A DNA stretch of 64,000 bases from NCBI GenBank assembly GCA_030407315.1, contig JALQPE010001742.1, forward strand, positions 1 to 64,000. The letters run 5' to 3'. Within the stretch, counting starts at the first letter, position 1, and every line of letters begins with the position of its first letter. Below are positions 54,898-64,000 of this stretch, one piece after another. Made by a program: the position numbers and the translations under genes. The notes under the pieces are model-generated. The model saw only the letters and a list, made by a program, of their open reading frames with translations. It had not been told where the DNA came from and ran no database searches. Source of the stretch: Asparagopsis taxiformis. Lineage: Eukaryota; Rhodophyta; Florideophyceae; Bonnemaisoniales; Bonnemaisoniaceae.

Positions 54898-56661
54898 ATG
54901 AAGAAGCCAAGCACAAGACCTGGAGCGAAAACTTCCGGGCATGGAAAGGAACTTCGTTCCGGAAGATTTCAAGACTCAGTTGAAGTTCTATTCGGGGATG
55001 TCATGGAAGGATCAATGAATACCCGTGTCGACCCCCGCGGGTGTATACCGCTTACTGCTGTTCGGAATATCGTGCGGTCTGGTGTGGAACGAATGAAACT
55101 GATATTCACTGGATCGATGAAATATGATTCGGCGTGTGATGGAACAGATGGTGTAGATGGCTTTGTAGCCGGTTCCGACAATGCCATCGTTGTCGAGATG
55201 ACAGGGTCTTTGAAAAGACACGTGCTGGATTTCTTCAAATCCCAAACTGGCTCGGATGGAGAGCTCCTTAGCGAATCGAAAGCGAAAGAGAAAGTAGAAA
55301 GCCGCTCTGTCTGGTACGGTGTCGTCGACGGGATGCACAGACTTACGGCAATACAAGAGCTGATGCAAGAAATACCAGAAAGGTGGGACTCGTTCTTATG
55401 GCCAGTCACAATTCTTGATGGGGGGCAGTCTATTCATGTACTGAAGCAGCTCGGGAGACACCAGAATCGAAAGCATAACTCGAACTTTTACATCGAAACC
55501 ACTTTCTATGATATGCTTCATGGCATGAAGGAGGAGGCTGAGAGATTACAGAGCATGTCATCCCGGAAACCCTCGGCCAAGCAAGTAGCAGCAGCATACG
55601 ACGGCTCCACACACTTGAAGGACAATACCATCAGACAAACTGCTGCCACTGCTCTTCGACTACTCGACAGGGTGGTGGATGAGATCGGTTTGATAATGAA
55701 TTCAGAGTTCCCTGATCTTGTAGGATCCATTTCTGGTACCAAAGACGTTCGTCGAGGAGGTGATTCAAAGATATCTACAGTGGAAACCAGAGTATATCGG
55801 AACTTTATTAACATTACTTCCCTGAAGTCGGCGACGAAGTTTATGAACGCTTCTGGACCAGATGCTGAGGAAATTCAAGTTTGCACATTGTATAGACTGC
55901 GAGATCTTTCCAAATTGAACAAGTTTAAACCGATTTCATACAAGATAACAGTACAGCAGTTCGAACTCACGTGTGCAGCAATGAAAGAGGCTCGCAAATT
56001 TGAAAGTCTACATGAAGATAGTACATGGCCTCCTGAAATGGAGGCAACGAAAAAAAACTTGCTTCGCACTACAAAGTTTGATGCCGAAGTCACAGAAAAC
56101 CTCGGCAATGACCATGACGTTCTGAATTCACTCCTGAACCAGTACAGGAAAGTTTGTCCACAGATAGCCCCCTTGAAAGAGAAGAAATATGCCGAAAGTC
56201 GAAACAAAGAACCGGACCAGGATTCTAAAGAGAAGGAGACCGATTTTCGGCAAGATGAAAGGACATCCGGAGATCTTGACCCTAATTCCCGCGTGGGAGA
56301 CGATGTTGACCTGATCCACGGTCCACCCCCGTGCGAAGTGCAGGAATTAAATAAGCAGGAAAATGTTGGAGAAGAGCCTAAGTTCAGTCAGGTTACTACT
56401 GGCTCTGTCCAAGACGCAGTCGGAATGGGTACTGAAGCAAAAAAAAGTTCGAAACGTGAGTCAGCACCGAAAACACTGGAGAAAGTTGCAGAAACTCAAA
56501 GTGTCAACTCTGAGAGACTGAACCTACGCGCAAAGCGAAACTCCCTTGGGGCTGGCAAACATGACAACATTGAATACGTATCCGAAATGAAGATAACCTG
56601 CCACCAGATGAAATGGCAAGAGTTCGATAAGGAGTTCTGGACAGATGAAAACCACTTCTAG
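54898..56661 (+). CDS. ParB-like protein, probably the N-terminal half of a ParB-methyltransferase
   Basis: 587 residues from a clear ATG (ACAATGAAGAAG). The ParB/sulfiredoxin signature WYGVVDGMHRLTAIQEL lies near residues 140-155, followed by LKQLGRHQNRKHNSNF. The rest is helical and then charged and low in complexity. The frame ends at 56661. The methyltransferase frame starts 2 nt later and, read backwards, is open for five codons (KPLLD). A single -1 slip in GAAAACC at 56647-56653 would give TDEKPLLDMMLTDPPYG, a natural join. In bacteria and phages a ParB-like domain fused before a DPPY methyltransferase is a known arrangement. Split gene, indel or programmed slip cannot be told apart here. 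Confidence 0.74.
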   Translation: MKKPSTRPGAKTSGHGKELRSGRFQDSVEVLFGDVMEGSMNTRVDPRGCIPLTAVRNIVRSGVERMKLIFTGSMKYDSACDGTDGVDGFVAGSDNAIVVEMTGSLKRHVLDFFKSQTGSDGELLSESKAKEKVESRSVWYGVVDGMHRLTAIQELMQEIPERWDSFLWPVTILDGGQSIHVLKQLGRHQNRKHNSNFYIETTFYDMLHGMKEEAERLQSMSSRKPSAKQVAAAYDGSTHLKDNTIRQTAATALRLLDRVVDEIGLIMNSEFPDLVGSISGTKDVRRGGDSKISTVETRVYRNFINITSLKSATKFMNASGPDAEEIQVCTLYRLRDLSKLNKFKPISYKITVQQFELTCAAMKEARKFESLHEDSTWPPEMEATKKNLLRTTKFDAEVTENLGNDHDVLNSLLNQYRKVCPQIAPLKEKKYAESRNKEPDQDSKEKETDFRQDERTSGDLDPNSRVGDDVDLIHGPPPCEVQELNKQENVGEEPKFSQVTTGSVQDAVGMGTEAKKSSKRESAPKTLEKVAETQSVNSERLNLRAKRNSLGAGKHDNIEYVSEMKITCHQMKWQEFDKEFWTDENHF

Positions 56662-56663
56662 AT

Positions 56664-57707
56664 ATGATGCTAACTGATCCTCCGTACGGTACACCTAGAT
56701 CCAGATCGCTTCGTAATTCACCTTACGATAACTTTATTTCCGACAAAGATATCAAGGATCTATGCCAGTTTTCAAGAAGGGTTTTGAAGCCTGGGGGCTG
56801 GTTCTTCTGTTTCGTTTCTGTTCGGAACTTTCCCCTCCTCACTGATGAGCTCCGAAATGCAAGCTTTGAATGTCCGGACTACCCTTTTGTTATTATGAAG
56901 GATACGAGTACTATTCAGCACCACCGAGGCGATACGTTTCCACAGAATGCTTGTGAATTTGCCGCTTTCGCAAGAGCTCCGGGAATCCGAACAGATGGGT
57001 TCAAACCTGACCTTCGTAGCCCGTACCACTTCATCTCAACTGACACGAAACGAAACTTCGCTGCAATTGCTGGAGTTCCTGTTCCGAAGGACAAGCTCCT
57101 CACTCCAGGAACAAAGTCACCAGTTCTGACAGAAGAAAAGAATATCAGTTTGCTTTCGGAAGTAATCAATACGTTCTGTCCGGAACGTGGTTCTGTCATC
57201 GATGCTTACGGGGGTACATTAACAACCGCCATTGCAGCCATGAGAACTGCTCGTTCGTGCGTGATAATTGAGGCCAGTGCCAACACTTTTCGTTTAGCGT
57301 ACGAGAGACTCCGTTCTGTAGCTGAAATATTATACAACCAAGAAATCAAGCCTATTCGAAGGTCTAAGAGGCGGAAAACAGGAGAATGCGTGGAGGACAC
57401 TATACGCTCTTCCCAGGAATCTGTTCCCAACCAGGAATTGGGTTCTGGTCTCGACAAAGAAGGATTTCAGGAACGGAAGGACGACAGAAATTGCCAAGCG
57501 GAAAGTGAGCATGATGATTGGCCAGATCACATATTCCGAGGCGGGGATATTGTCAATTTGTGCTTATCTGGGAAAACAGTGGGAGAAGCAACTTTGCTTC
57601 GTCCATTGTCTACTGGTGATCGATTTCAAACTACTATTCACAATATCCCCTTTCTAGATTCGAAAAGAAGGGAGAGAAACTCGTTTCGTGCTACAAATTC
57701 GAACTGA
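56664..57707 (+). CDS. Beta-class DNA methyltransferase (DPPY)
   Basis: 347 residues. Motif IV MMLTDPPYGT is at the very start, then RVLKPGGWFFCF. The AdoMet motif VIDAYGGTLTTAIAAM is near residue 180, with the following acidic strand SCVIIEAS. The order places it in the beta class (N6-adenine or N4-cytosine). It is more diverged from bacterial forms than the DPFSG version in the methyltransferase-SET protein, and it has no SET domain. Having motif IV at residue 5 leaves no room for the usual start of the fold, which supports its being the second half of the preceding ParB gene. The last 90 residues are a charged tail. Confidence 0.8.
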   Translation: MMLTDPPYGTPRSRSLRNSPYDNFISDKDIKDLCQFSRRVLKPGGWFFCFVSVRNFPLLTDELRNASFECPDYPFVIMKDTSTIQHHRGDTFPQNACEFAAFARAPGIRTDGFKPDLRSPYHFISTDTKRNFAAIAGVPVPKDKLLTPGTKSPVLTEEKNISLLSEVINTFCPERGSVIDAYGGTLTTAIAAMRTARSCVIIEASANTFRLAYERLRSVAEILYNQEIKPIRRSKRRKTGECVEDTIRSSQESVPNQELGSGLDKEGFQERKDDRNCQAESEHDDWPDHIFRGGDIVNLCLSGKTVGEATLLRPLSTGDRFQTTIHNIPFLDSKRRERNSFRATNSN

Positions 57708-58122
57708 GAGAGGGTTCCGGAGACCGAACCTATCCTTACTGTTACGGTGGTTTGAGCCCCCTCCGGAAACGTTGAAGGGACTGCTTGGAATATTCGCTTG
57801 GGATATTTTCAGCATGGAACCGAAACGAAGTCAAAGTTTTCCCGAGTCGAAATAGTATTCCATCGATATCCAGACACTTTGTCAATGACAAATCATTTTT
57901 CATGATCCATTGGTGCTAGTTAATCCGGATTAGAGGAACCAGATTTCATTATTTGGTTCCGGCGGCGGATACTGACCGTCGCTGCCCGTTAGTATCATGA
58001 GAAATCGAGCTGAAGTCCACTGAGTCATTTTGCAGAAATCCATTTGTTTCCATTTCTATTACCTCAAGCTTCCATCAAAGCCACTCCGCAGTCACCGAAA
58101 CAAATCTGATCGTTTCCCCACC
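57708..58122. other. Gap between the methyltransferase and the next transposase
   Basis: No gene or repeat array seen. It ends with the 5' flank of the ATG at 58123 (CCACCATGAA, a good eukaryotic start context). Confidence 0.5.
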
Positions 58123-60623
58123 ATGAATCACTTTCGGCCGCCACTTCAATTCCGTTCCCAATTGCAGTCGAGTGAAGAGCAGTCGAGTGAAGAACATATG
58201 TTGCGCTCGTTATCTTCTCGTCACGTGAGCGATACATCTCCATGTGGTACTCCTTTCATCGAGTATCAAAGCACAGGAAGCACCTCATGGTACAACGCTG
58301 TTCTCTCGAGACCTGGTTCTTGTCCCGGCAACGGCACGCAGAATAACACTGCACACAGTCACTCCGAGGAGAGTTCCGATTTTGGTAACGAAACAAATAA
58401 CATTTCAACCTCGCCCATCTCCAAGCCTGTAACAAAACTGAAGAGGCCATTTTCTAGACTTCGAAATGGAGAATGCGCTACTTCTGATCACATAGCAGCT
58501 GTTCCGTCTCAATCTACGATGAGTACAATGCGGCAGAAGAGAAAAAATTCATCAACTCTCTCTCAGCTATGGACATTCGCAAAAAAACGTGTTGTGAGAA
58601 GAGGTGCTTCTGGAAAACCGATATCGTATTCTTGCGCCACGAAGCAGGAAGAGTCCTTCTATGGAACAGGGAAGAACGGCGGAAATATTTACTGAGCATG
58701 CTACAGGCCAACAAGAAAGTGTACTATTTCTCAGGAAGGCCCGTTTGTTATCGCTTCCTCGAGTATTCCTTCAAGTTTTCGCGACATCTCCAGAGCTCAG
58801 TTAAAAAATCTGCTGAAGAAGGAACCTCAGTCTTGTTCAAAGGTGCGAGAAGAGATGCTGCTTCACCACAGAGGGATGCAATCATCTGTTTCCTCGACCG
58901 TTTAGCATCTTCTACTGCCGATGATATGCCAGACAGAGCAGAGAAACACCTACCTCTCTTTCAGAAGAGACCTGTATACGAAATGTTTTGTGATCAGTAC
59001 GACGTTCTTTATCCCGGAAAGGCATTTCCCACTTTAAGTTACTTTTACACAACTTGGAAAAAGTACTGCAGTCATATCAAGGTCAGGAGAATCCACAGAT
59101 TTATGAAATGTTCAGAGTGTGAATACCTACGGGATCATCTGGAAAGGATCGGAACTGATTCTTCTCGCACTGCACCACTTCTTGAGCGCCGTAAACTGCA
59201 TATTGAAATGGTATCACGGGAGCGAAGGGAGTACCAGAAGAAGTGTGAGCAGGCGGCGCTATTTCCATCAAGATTCACATCATTGATTGTCGACGGGGCT
59301 GACCAGTCCAGCTACGGCCTACCTCATTTCATTGTCAATACGAAAGCAACCGTGGGCCATAGCTTGAAAGTGAAATTAATAGGCGTTCTCGAGCATGGAG
59401 TTCAGAAGCACCTTTCGCTCTACACGATGACTGCTGAGTTCGAATCCGGCGCTAACCACATAATTGAGGCGCTACACAGGACTCTTACAAGGAAAGCTAT
59501 GGGATCAAAACTGCAAGGGACACTATTCGTGCAAGTTGATAATTGCACAAGAGAGAACAAGAATAGGTTTCTGTTCTGCTATCTGGAGTGCCTTGTCGCA
59601 TGGGGTGTTTTCCTTGAAGTTCAAGTTTCGTTCCTACCAATTGGGCACACTCATGCTGATATTGACCAAGCGTTCAGTTGCACCTCGCGGAGGTTGCATT
59701 GCTATAATGCAGCTACCATGGACGATCTAATTGGGGAGCTACGGCTTTCTTACACACCGGAGCCATCTGTTTGTCGTATGAATCACGTCGCAAATTTCTC
59801 TGGCCTTTGCACGAACGAAAATTCGATTGGAAAGGTGCATGCATTTTCAAAGTACAGGTACTTCAAGTTTTTCCGCTCTGAAAGTTCGGATCGTCGTACT
59901 GGCTGGTACAACACGGCATGCAACGTCAAGCTCTCCTGCGACGATGAATGGGAGCCCCTCCCAACAATCACACTGGGTCTAAAGGGCTTCACATTGGTAC
60001 CACCGGATCTCAAAGTAGTTCCTCCCACAGTGTTGAAAAGTCCGCCGGATCGAGACGAAGTCATGTTAAGACTTCGAGCAGAGGAAACCAGAGTTAATAG
60101 TACGTCAAAGATGATGCAATTGCATGCATTGATTGAACAGGTATATTCGAATAGGGATGACCCTTTTCACTGGAACCTACATGACTGCTTCGAGCTGAAC
60201 GGAGTGTACCGCAATCAAGTTTCGAATAGATTGGTTCTACATGAGGAGGACGAAATTTCGAACACATGTTCGGCTCCGTTGACTGACCTCCCTTATTCTG
60301 TAAATCGCTTTGTATCCGTAAACGGAGAAGGTTGTACAACCGATATGCCGTTTTGGTTGGGGCAGATAAAAGCTTGTGAGGAAAACGGTGAAGGGGTTAT
60401 CAAAAGATTATCAGTTCGGTGGTACGAGGTCTACGATAAGGGGAATGTATGGACCGGGAAGTATCGCCCTGCAGTGATACGAAAGCGTAATAGGGCGGTA
60501 CCATGGGAGAGTACTATTTCAGTCGACACCGTCATTGCTGAATTCGCGTCACTCACGAACAAAAGAATTAGAGTAGGAGTAGAAAAAGAAATCCGAGCTG
60601 GGCTAGCATCAATGCTGAGGTAA
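58123..60623 (+). pseudogene. DUF7869-like DDE transposase with one frameshift
   Basis: About 834 residues when a one-base slip near 58505-58520 is bridged. The first frame gives a Ser-rich head; the second continues as YDEYNAAEEKKFINSL then CCEKRCF. A cysteine/VCYRFLEYSFKFSR N-terminal domain follows. The central RNase-H-like core has LIVDGADQSSYGLPHF, VQVDNCTRENKNRF and LPIGHTHADIDQAFS, the D, D and D/E positions of this family. The C terminus has PFWLGQIK and WTGKYRPAVI. An AATAAA is at 60636-60641. The slip may be an assembly error; the rest of the frame is clean. Its truncated relative lies at 52538-53572. Confidence 0.74.
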
Positions 60624-60642
60624 CCACTAAGACAAAATAAAA

Positions 60643-60762
60643 TTCAATCAACTTGACATAGCTTCAATCAATATGACACTTGTCATATCACCTATTCAAT
60701 CATTATGAAAAAACCCGATTCTGATTTCGAAAGTACGTTCTGTACAGACAAAAACCAGTGTT
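60643..60762 (+). repeat. Segment shared with the 5' part of the SET gene
   Basis: AAAATTCAATCAACTT at 60643-60658 and a 42-bp stretch ending AAAACCAGTGTT near 60762 (two mismatches) recur, on the other strand, at about 47510 and 47470-47426, in the putative intron and next exon of the SET gene. The truncated gag frame begins right at its end. Confidence 0.75.
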
Positions 60763-61225
60763 CAAGTTGAAACAGAAAACAAGCGTTTCTGCCTATCTTT
60801 CCGAGTTTAGGAACATCGTAATCAATATCCAGGATATGAGTGAGGGTGAGAAGTTGGCACGTTTCTGTGAAGGTCTCAAGTCTCATATTCTTCTAGATGT
60901 TCGCAAGAACAATCCATCGGACCTTGATGCTGCTGCAAACATTGCTCTTAGCGTTGATGGTGCTTATTACGGAGCTGGGTTCTATACAGGAAAAGTTGTT
61001 CCTTCAAGTTATTCTGGGTACGCTCCCATGGAAATCGGCAACTTCGAGAAAAGCCATTCCATGAATGCCCAGAAGAGGAAGGATATTCGTGAGAACCTAT
61101 GCTTTGTATGTCACAAGCCCGGTTGCAGAGCGTATAGGCACAAAGGGGAAATCAAGAAGAGGCTTAACACGAACAACACTCAGGTTCATTGGGGAGCACC
61201 AAGTTCCTTTCCACAGGAAAACTAG
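60758..61225 (+). pseudogene. Gag remnant of gypsy element 2
   Basis: The frame begins in the middle of the capsid domain (SVSAYLSEFRNIVINIQDMS, LARFCEGLK) and ends after a Cys/His cluster CFVCHKPGCRAYRHK. The spacing differs from the standard CCHC knuckle but is shared by some gypsy groups. The N-terminal capsid half is missing. Confidence 0.75.
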
Positions 61226-61956
61226 TCGGTCCTCCTAAAAACAAGTTATACGCTCAGGATGGACCTGAAAGGAGTGTGAATGTTCGATGCGCTGATGCGC
61301 AAGTTAAGAGACCAGAAAAGCCAGGAAGGGCTGTTCCAAGGCAGGAGAAGGGCCGTGTAGAGCCGAGAGTCTTGGAAGCTGAATCAAATACTATTGTTGG
61401 GAAAGAAAGAATCACTACTGATGACCCTATACCAGTAGATCCATTATTGGTTTTCCATGGAAAGTTGAACGGATTACCAGTCAAAGTATTGAAAGATGAT
61501 GGATGCAATACCAACGTAGTAGGGGCCGAGTTTCTGAGCAAGCAGAAATCTCGAGGAAATTTCATGATTCAGAAAGAGAAAATACAAGTCTCACACTCTC
61601 GAAAAGGTTCCACGGAAGAAGCATCTGAAGTAATCATCAAAGGAACATTGAATATGGGTTCACATACCTATACATCAAATTGGGTTGTTGCCAATTGTAG
61701 GTATGATGTTCTTTTGGGGATGCCATGGCATGTCGCCCACAATCCAGTTATCGATTACAAAAAAAGGATTGTGAAATGTGGCCATCAGTTGCTTCACGCC
61801 TGTAAAGATCCTGATGATCCAAGGATTCATGTGACGAATCTTGGAGTGAGAAAATCAGAAAAATCTTACGGAACAGGAAGAACAGTAATGACTTTGAAGT
61901 GTATCAAGTGTTCGAAAAGGAAATATTCAGGGAATGAAAGGTTCCAAACACAGTGA
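61189..61956 (+). pseudogene. Protease region of gypsy element 2
   Basis: A retropepsin-like fold: VKVLKDDGCNTNVVG takes the place of the D[ST]G active site, as in some gypsy elements. It is followed by CRYDVLLGMPWHVAHNPVID, the second conserved block. It overlaps gag in a different frame and needs another shift to enter RT, and no start codon is obvious. Confidence 0.72.
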
Positions 61957-64000
61957 GAGGTTGGGGAAGTTACTGACAAAGTACCAGGAAGTGTTCAGAA
62001 GTGATCTTCCAGATGGACTTCCTCCCAAGCGAACAGTAGATCACGCGATCGATGTTCAGAAAGATGCTAAACCTCCACTGAGACCTCTATTTCAGCTGTC
62101 TCCCGCGGAACTAAGAGCAGCTAAGGAATATGTCGAGGAACTGCTGAAGAAAGGAAAAATAAGATCAAGTAAGTCACCTTATGGAGCTCCTCTGTTCTTT
62201 GTCAAAGAGAAAGACAAGCTTCGTGGAGTAGTCGATTATCGAGCTTTGAATCGAATCACGAAGAGGAACAACGCTCCATTGCCGAGATCTGATGAAATGT
62301 TTGATCGCCTTGGGGGATCAAAATATTTTTCAAAACTAGACCTCAAGACGGGGTTCCATCAGATCAGGGTGAAGCCGGAAGACATCGAGAAAACAGCGTT
62401 TAATACAAAATATGGGCAGTTCGAATATCTTGTCATGCCTATGGGTTTGTGTAACGCTCCTGCAACGTTTCAGACCTTGATGAACCAGATTTTCTATGAT
62501 TGCATTGATGTTTTCTTGTTGTTTACATGGATGATCTACTAGTATTCAGCAAGACGGAAGAGGAACATTTTCGGAATTTGGAAACTGTATTGGAGCGTCT
62601 GAAAAGAAATGAATTGTACGTTTCTCCAAAGAAATGTGAATTCTTTCAGACAGAGATCGACTTCTTGGGATTTTTGGTTGGTAGAGACGGCATCAGGGTT
62701 AATCCAGAAAAGGTTAACGTCCTTAAAACCTGGCCAAAACCAAAATCATTGACAGAGTTGAGAAGTTTCCTTGGTCTCTTACAGTTTTTCCGAAGGTTCA
62801 TTCCGAAATTCTCTGGGATTGCGGCTCCATTGACGGATCTGACGAAGAAAGAAAAGGGTATTGGACAATGGGATGAAATCTGTGATGAAGCTTTCCAAAA
62901 GTTGAAAGATGCAATGATTCAGGCTCCAATATTAGTTGCACCTGATTGGAGAAAGGCCTTCCGAGGTCATGTTGATGCATCTCAGCTCGCTGTTGGTGGT
63001 ACTCTAACTCAGCTGGACGAGAATGGGAAGGATCGTGTTATTGCCTTCTATTCAAAGAAGTTATCATCCACTGAGGCAGATTATACAGCGAATGACCGAG
63101 AACTTTTGGCTTTGATTTGTTTCTTGGAAAGATTTCGATGTTACCTCGAAGGAGTTGAATTTGAAATATTCACAGACAACCAAGTGCTAAAGAGTTTCTT
63201 TTCGAAAGCCAAGTTGAGTCGAAAAGAAGCAAGATGGTTGGAAACTCTAGGTAACTTTGGTATATTCCCGATAACCCTGAAACCTGGCAAGATTCATGTA
63301 TTGGGTGATGTTTTATCAAGGGCTCCTCACGTTATAAATGGGCGAAATGCTTCATTTAGCAATATTGAAGTACCTGAAATCAATTTTGAAGACATTGTAA
63401 CCCGATATGATGATGACCAGTTCTTCGGACCAGTGGTAAGAGCCATGGAAGGAGATTTTCCTGAAGATGAGATTCAGAAACGGAAGCTGGAAAAGATCAT
63501 ACCATTGTTTTGTCGTGAACGGGCGAGGCTATTTTACAATGGAAAGTTGTGTGTACCGAGAAGGTCTGTGTCCAGTATTTTGCAAATGGCACATGACTCT
63601 AGGACAAGCGGTCATTTCAAGTTCTTGAAGACGCTAGCAAGACTTGAAAAATTCCATTGGAGACACAAAGCCCGAGATGTCCGGAAGTATGTGGAGGGAT
63701 GCATGAAGTGTCAGCAATACAAAGACTCTAATCAGAAGAAGTTGACTGATCCAACTTCTTTAGAGATTCCTGAGAGAAGATGGGGATCTCTAGCAACCGA
63801 CTTTATCGTAAGTCTACCCAAGACAAAATACGGTTATGATGCCATAACTACCTGGGTAGACCGGTTGACGAGAAGAGTTCATTTTATCAAGTCAAGAGGT
63901 ACTGACACTGCTGAGGATGTTGCGAATGCATTCTTCTCCAACATATTCAAGCTTCATGGACTTCCTGACAATGTGGTATCGGATCGAGATAGAAAGTTTA
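61934..64000 (+). pseudogene. Reverse transcriptase, RNase H and integrase start, one frameshift
   Basis: RT blocks are YGAPLFFVKEKDKLRGVVDY, LDLKTGFHQI and MPMGLCNAPATFQ, then YMDDLLVFS near 62525 after a one-base slip (62505-62523) that otherwise ends the first frame at 62542. RNase H shows FRGHVDAS, NDRELLAL and FTDNQVLK. The integrase zinc domain has H, H and CMKCQQYK, and the core begins with ATDFIVSLPK and VSDRDRKF at the window edge. Apart from the slip the frame is open to the end. Confidence 0.83.

Larger units (their letters stand above)
60758..64000 (+). mobile_element. Ty3/gypsy retrotransposon 2, 5'-truncated, runs off the window
   Basis: Gag remnant, protease, RT, RNase H and the first part of integrase are in gypsy order. 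No 5' LTR, primer site or gag start precedes it. The 3' part lies beyond the window. RT has a canonical YMDD, so it belongs to a different lineage from the WLDD element at 20404-25161. Confidence 0.88.

Overview
The window is eukaryotic, repeat-rich accessory DNA, built almost entirely of DNA transposons, retrotransposons and captured gene fragments. No intact housekeeping gene is visible. The evidence for a eukaryote is three DDE-type eukaryotic transposases, two Ty3/gypsy retroelements, AATAAA signals just after several stop codons, one probable 77-nt GT-AG intron, and broken pieces of SMC5, PP5, a DBP2/DDX5 helicase and SLY1. Long genes of 3-4 kb are open with almost no introns, so the host is probably intron-poor. 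The first gypsy element (WLDD-type reverse transcriptase, C-x4-C-x3-H-x5-C knuckle) resembles those I associate with oomycetes. An oomycete or a red alga would fit; I cannot settle which.

Layout. 1-2137: tandem repeats with short palindromes and no gene. 2138-7540: a Plavaka/KDZ-like transposase convergent with a broken coiled-coil accessory gene. 7.7-13.8 kb: a DNA methyltransferase-SET fusion bounded by inverted copies of a palindrome-rich repeat, here called R. 14.06-18.02 kb: a ParB-like protein with a C-terminal 2OG-Fe(II)-oxygenase-like domain (two frameshifts). 18.3-20.4 and 25.2-27.3 kb: a 2.1-kb inverted repeat around a decayed gypsy element. 27.1-30.0 kb: an inverted, truncated second copy of the methyltransferase-SET element. 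30.0-32.3 kb: hairpin-rich repeats. 32.3-36.1 kb: a second, TNP2/KDZ-like transposase. 36.2-46.4 kb: two more ParB-oxygenase genes, each bracketed by arrays of perfect palindromes. 46.7-47.5 kb: a stand-alone SET gene. 47.8-51.6 kb: host gene fragments, partly joined in frame. 52.0-52.45 kb: a palindromic minisatellite. 52.5-60.6 kb: a transposase-derived protein lacking its catalytic core, a ParB/DNA-methyltransferase pair probably derived from one fused gene, and a DUF7869-like transposase. 60.7-64.0 kb: a 5'-truncated gypsy element running off the window.

How the genes may work together. Four ParB-fold genes, two DNA-methyltransferase lineages, two SET lineages and three oxygenase-like domains sit among three transposase families and arrays of palindromic sites. 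This reads as mobile elements carrying their own DNA- and histone-modification genes. The ParB, methyltransferase, SET and HxD...H signatures are directly visible; the idea that they act on element DNA or its chromatin is inference. One-base frameshifts recur in homopolymers, so some breaks may be assembly errors rather than decay.
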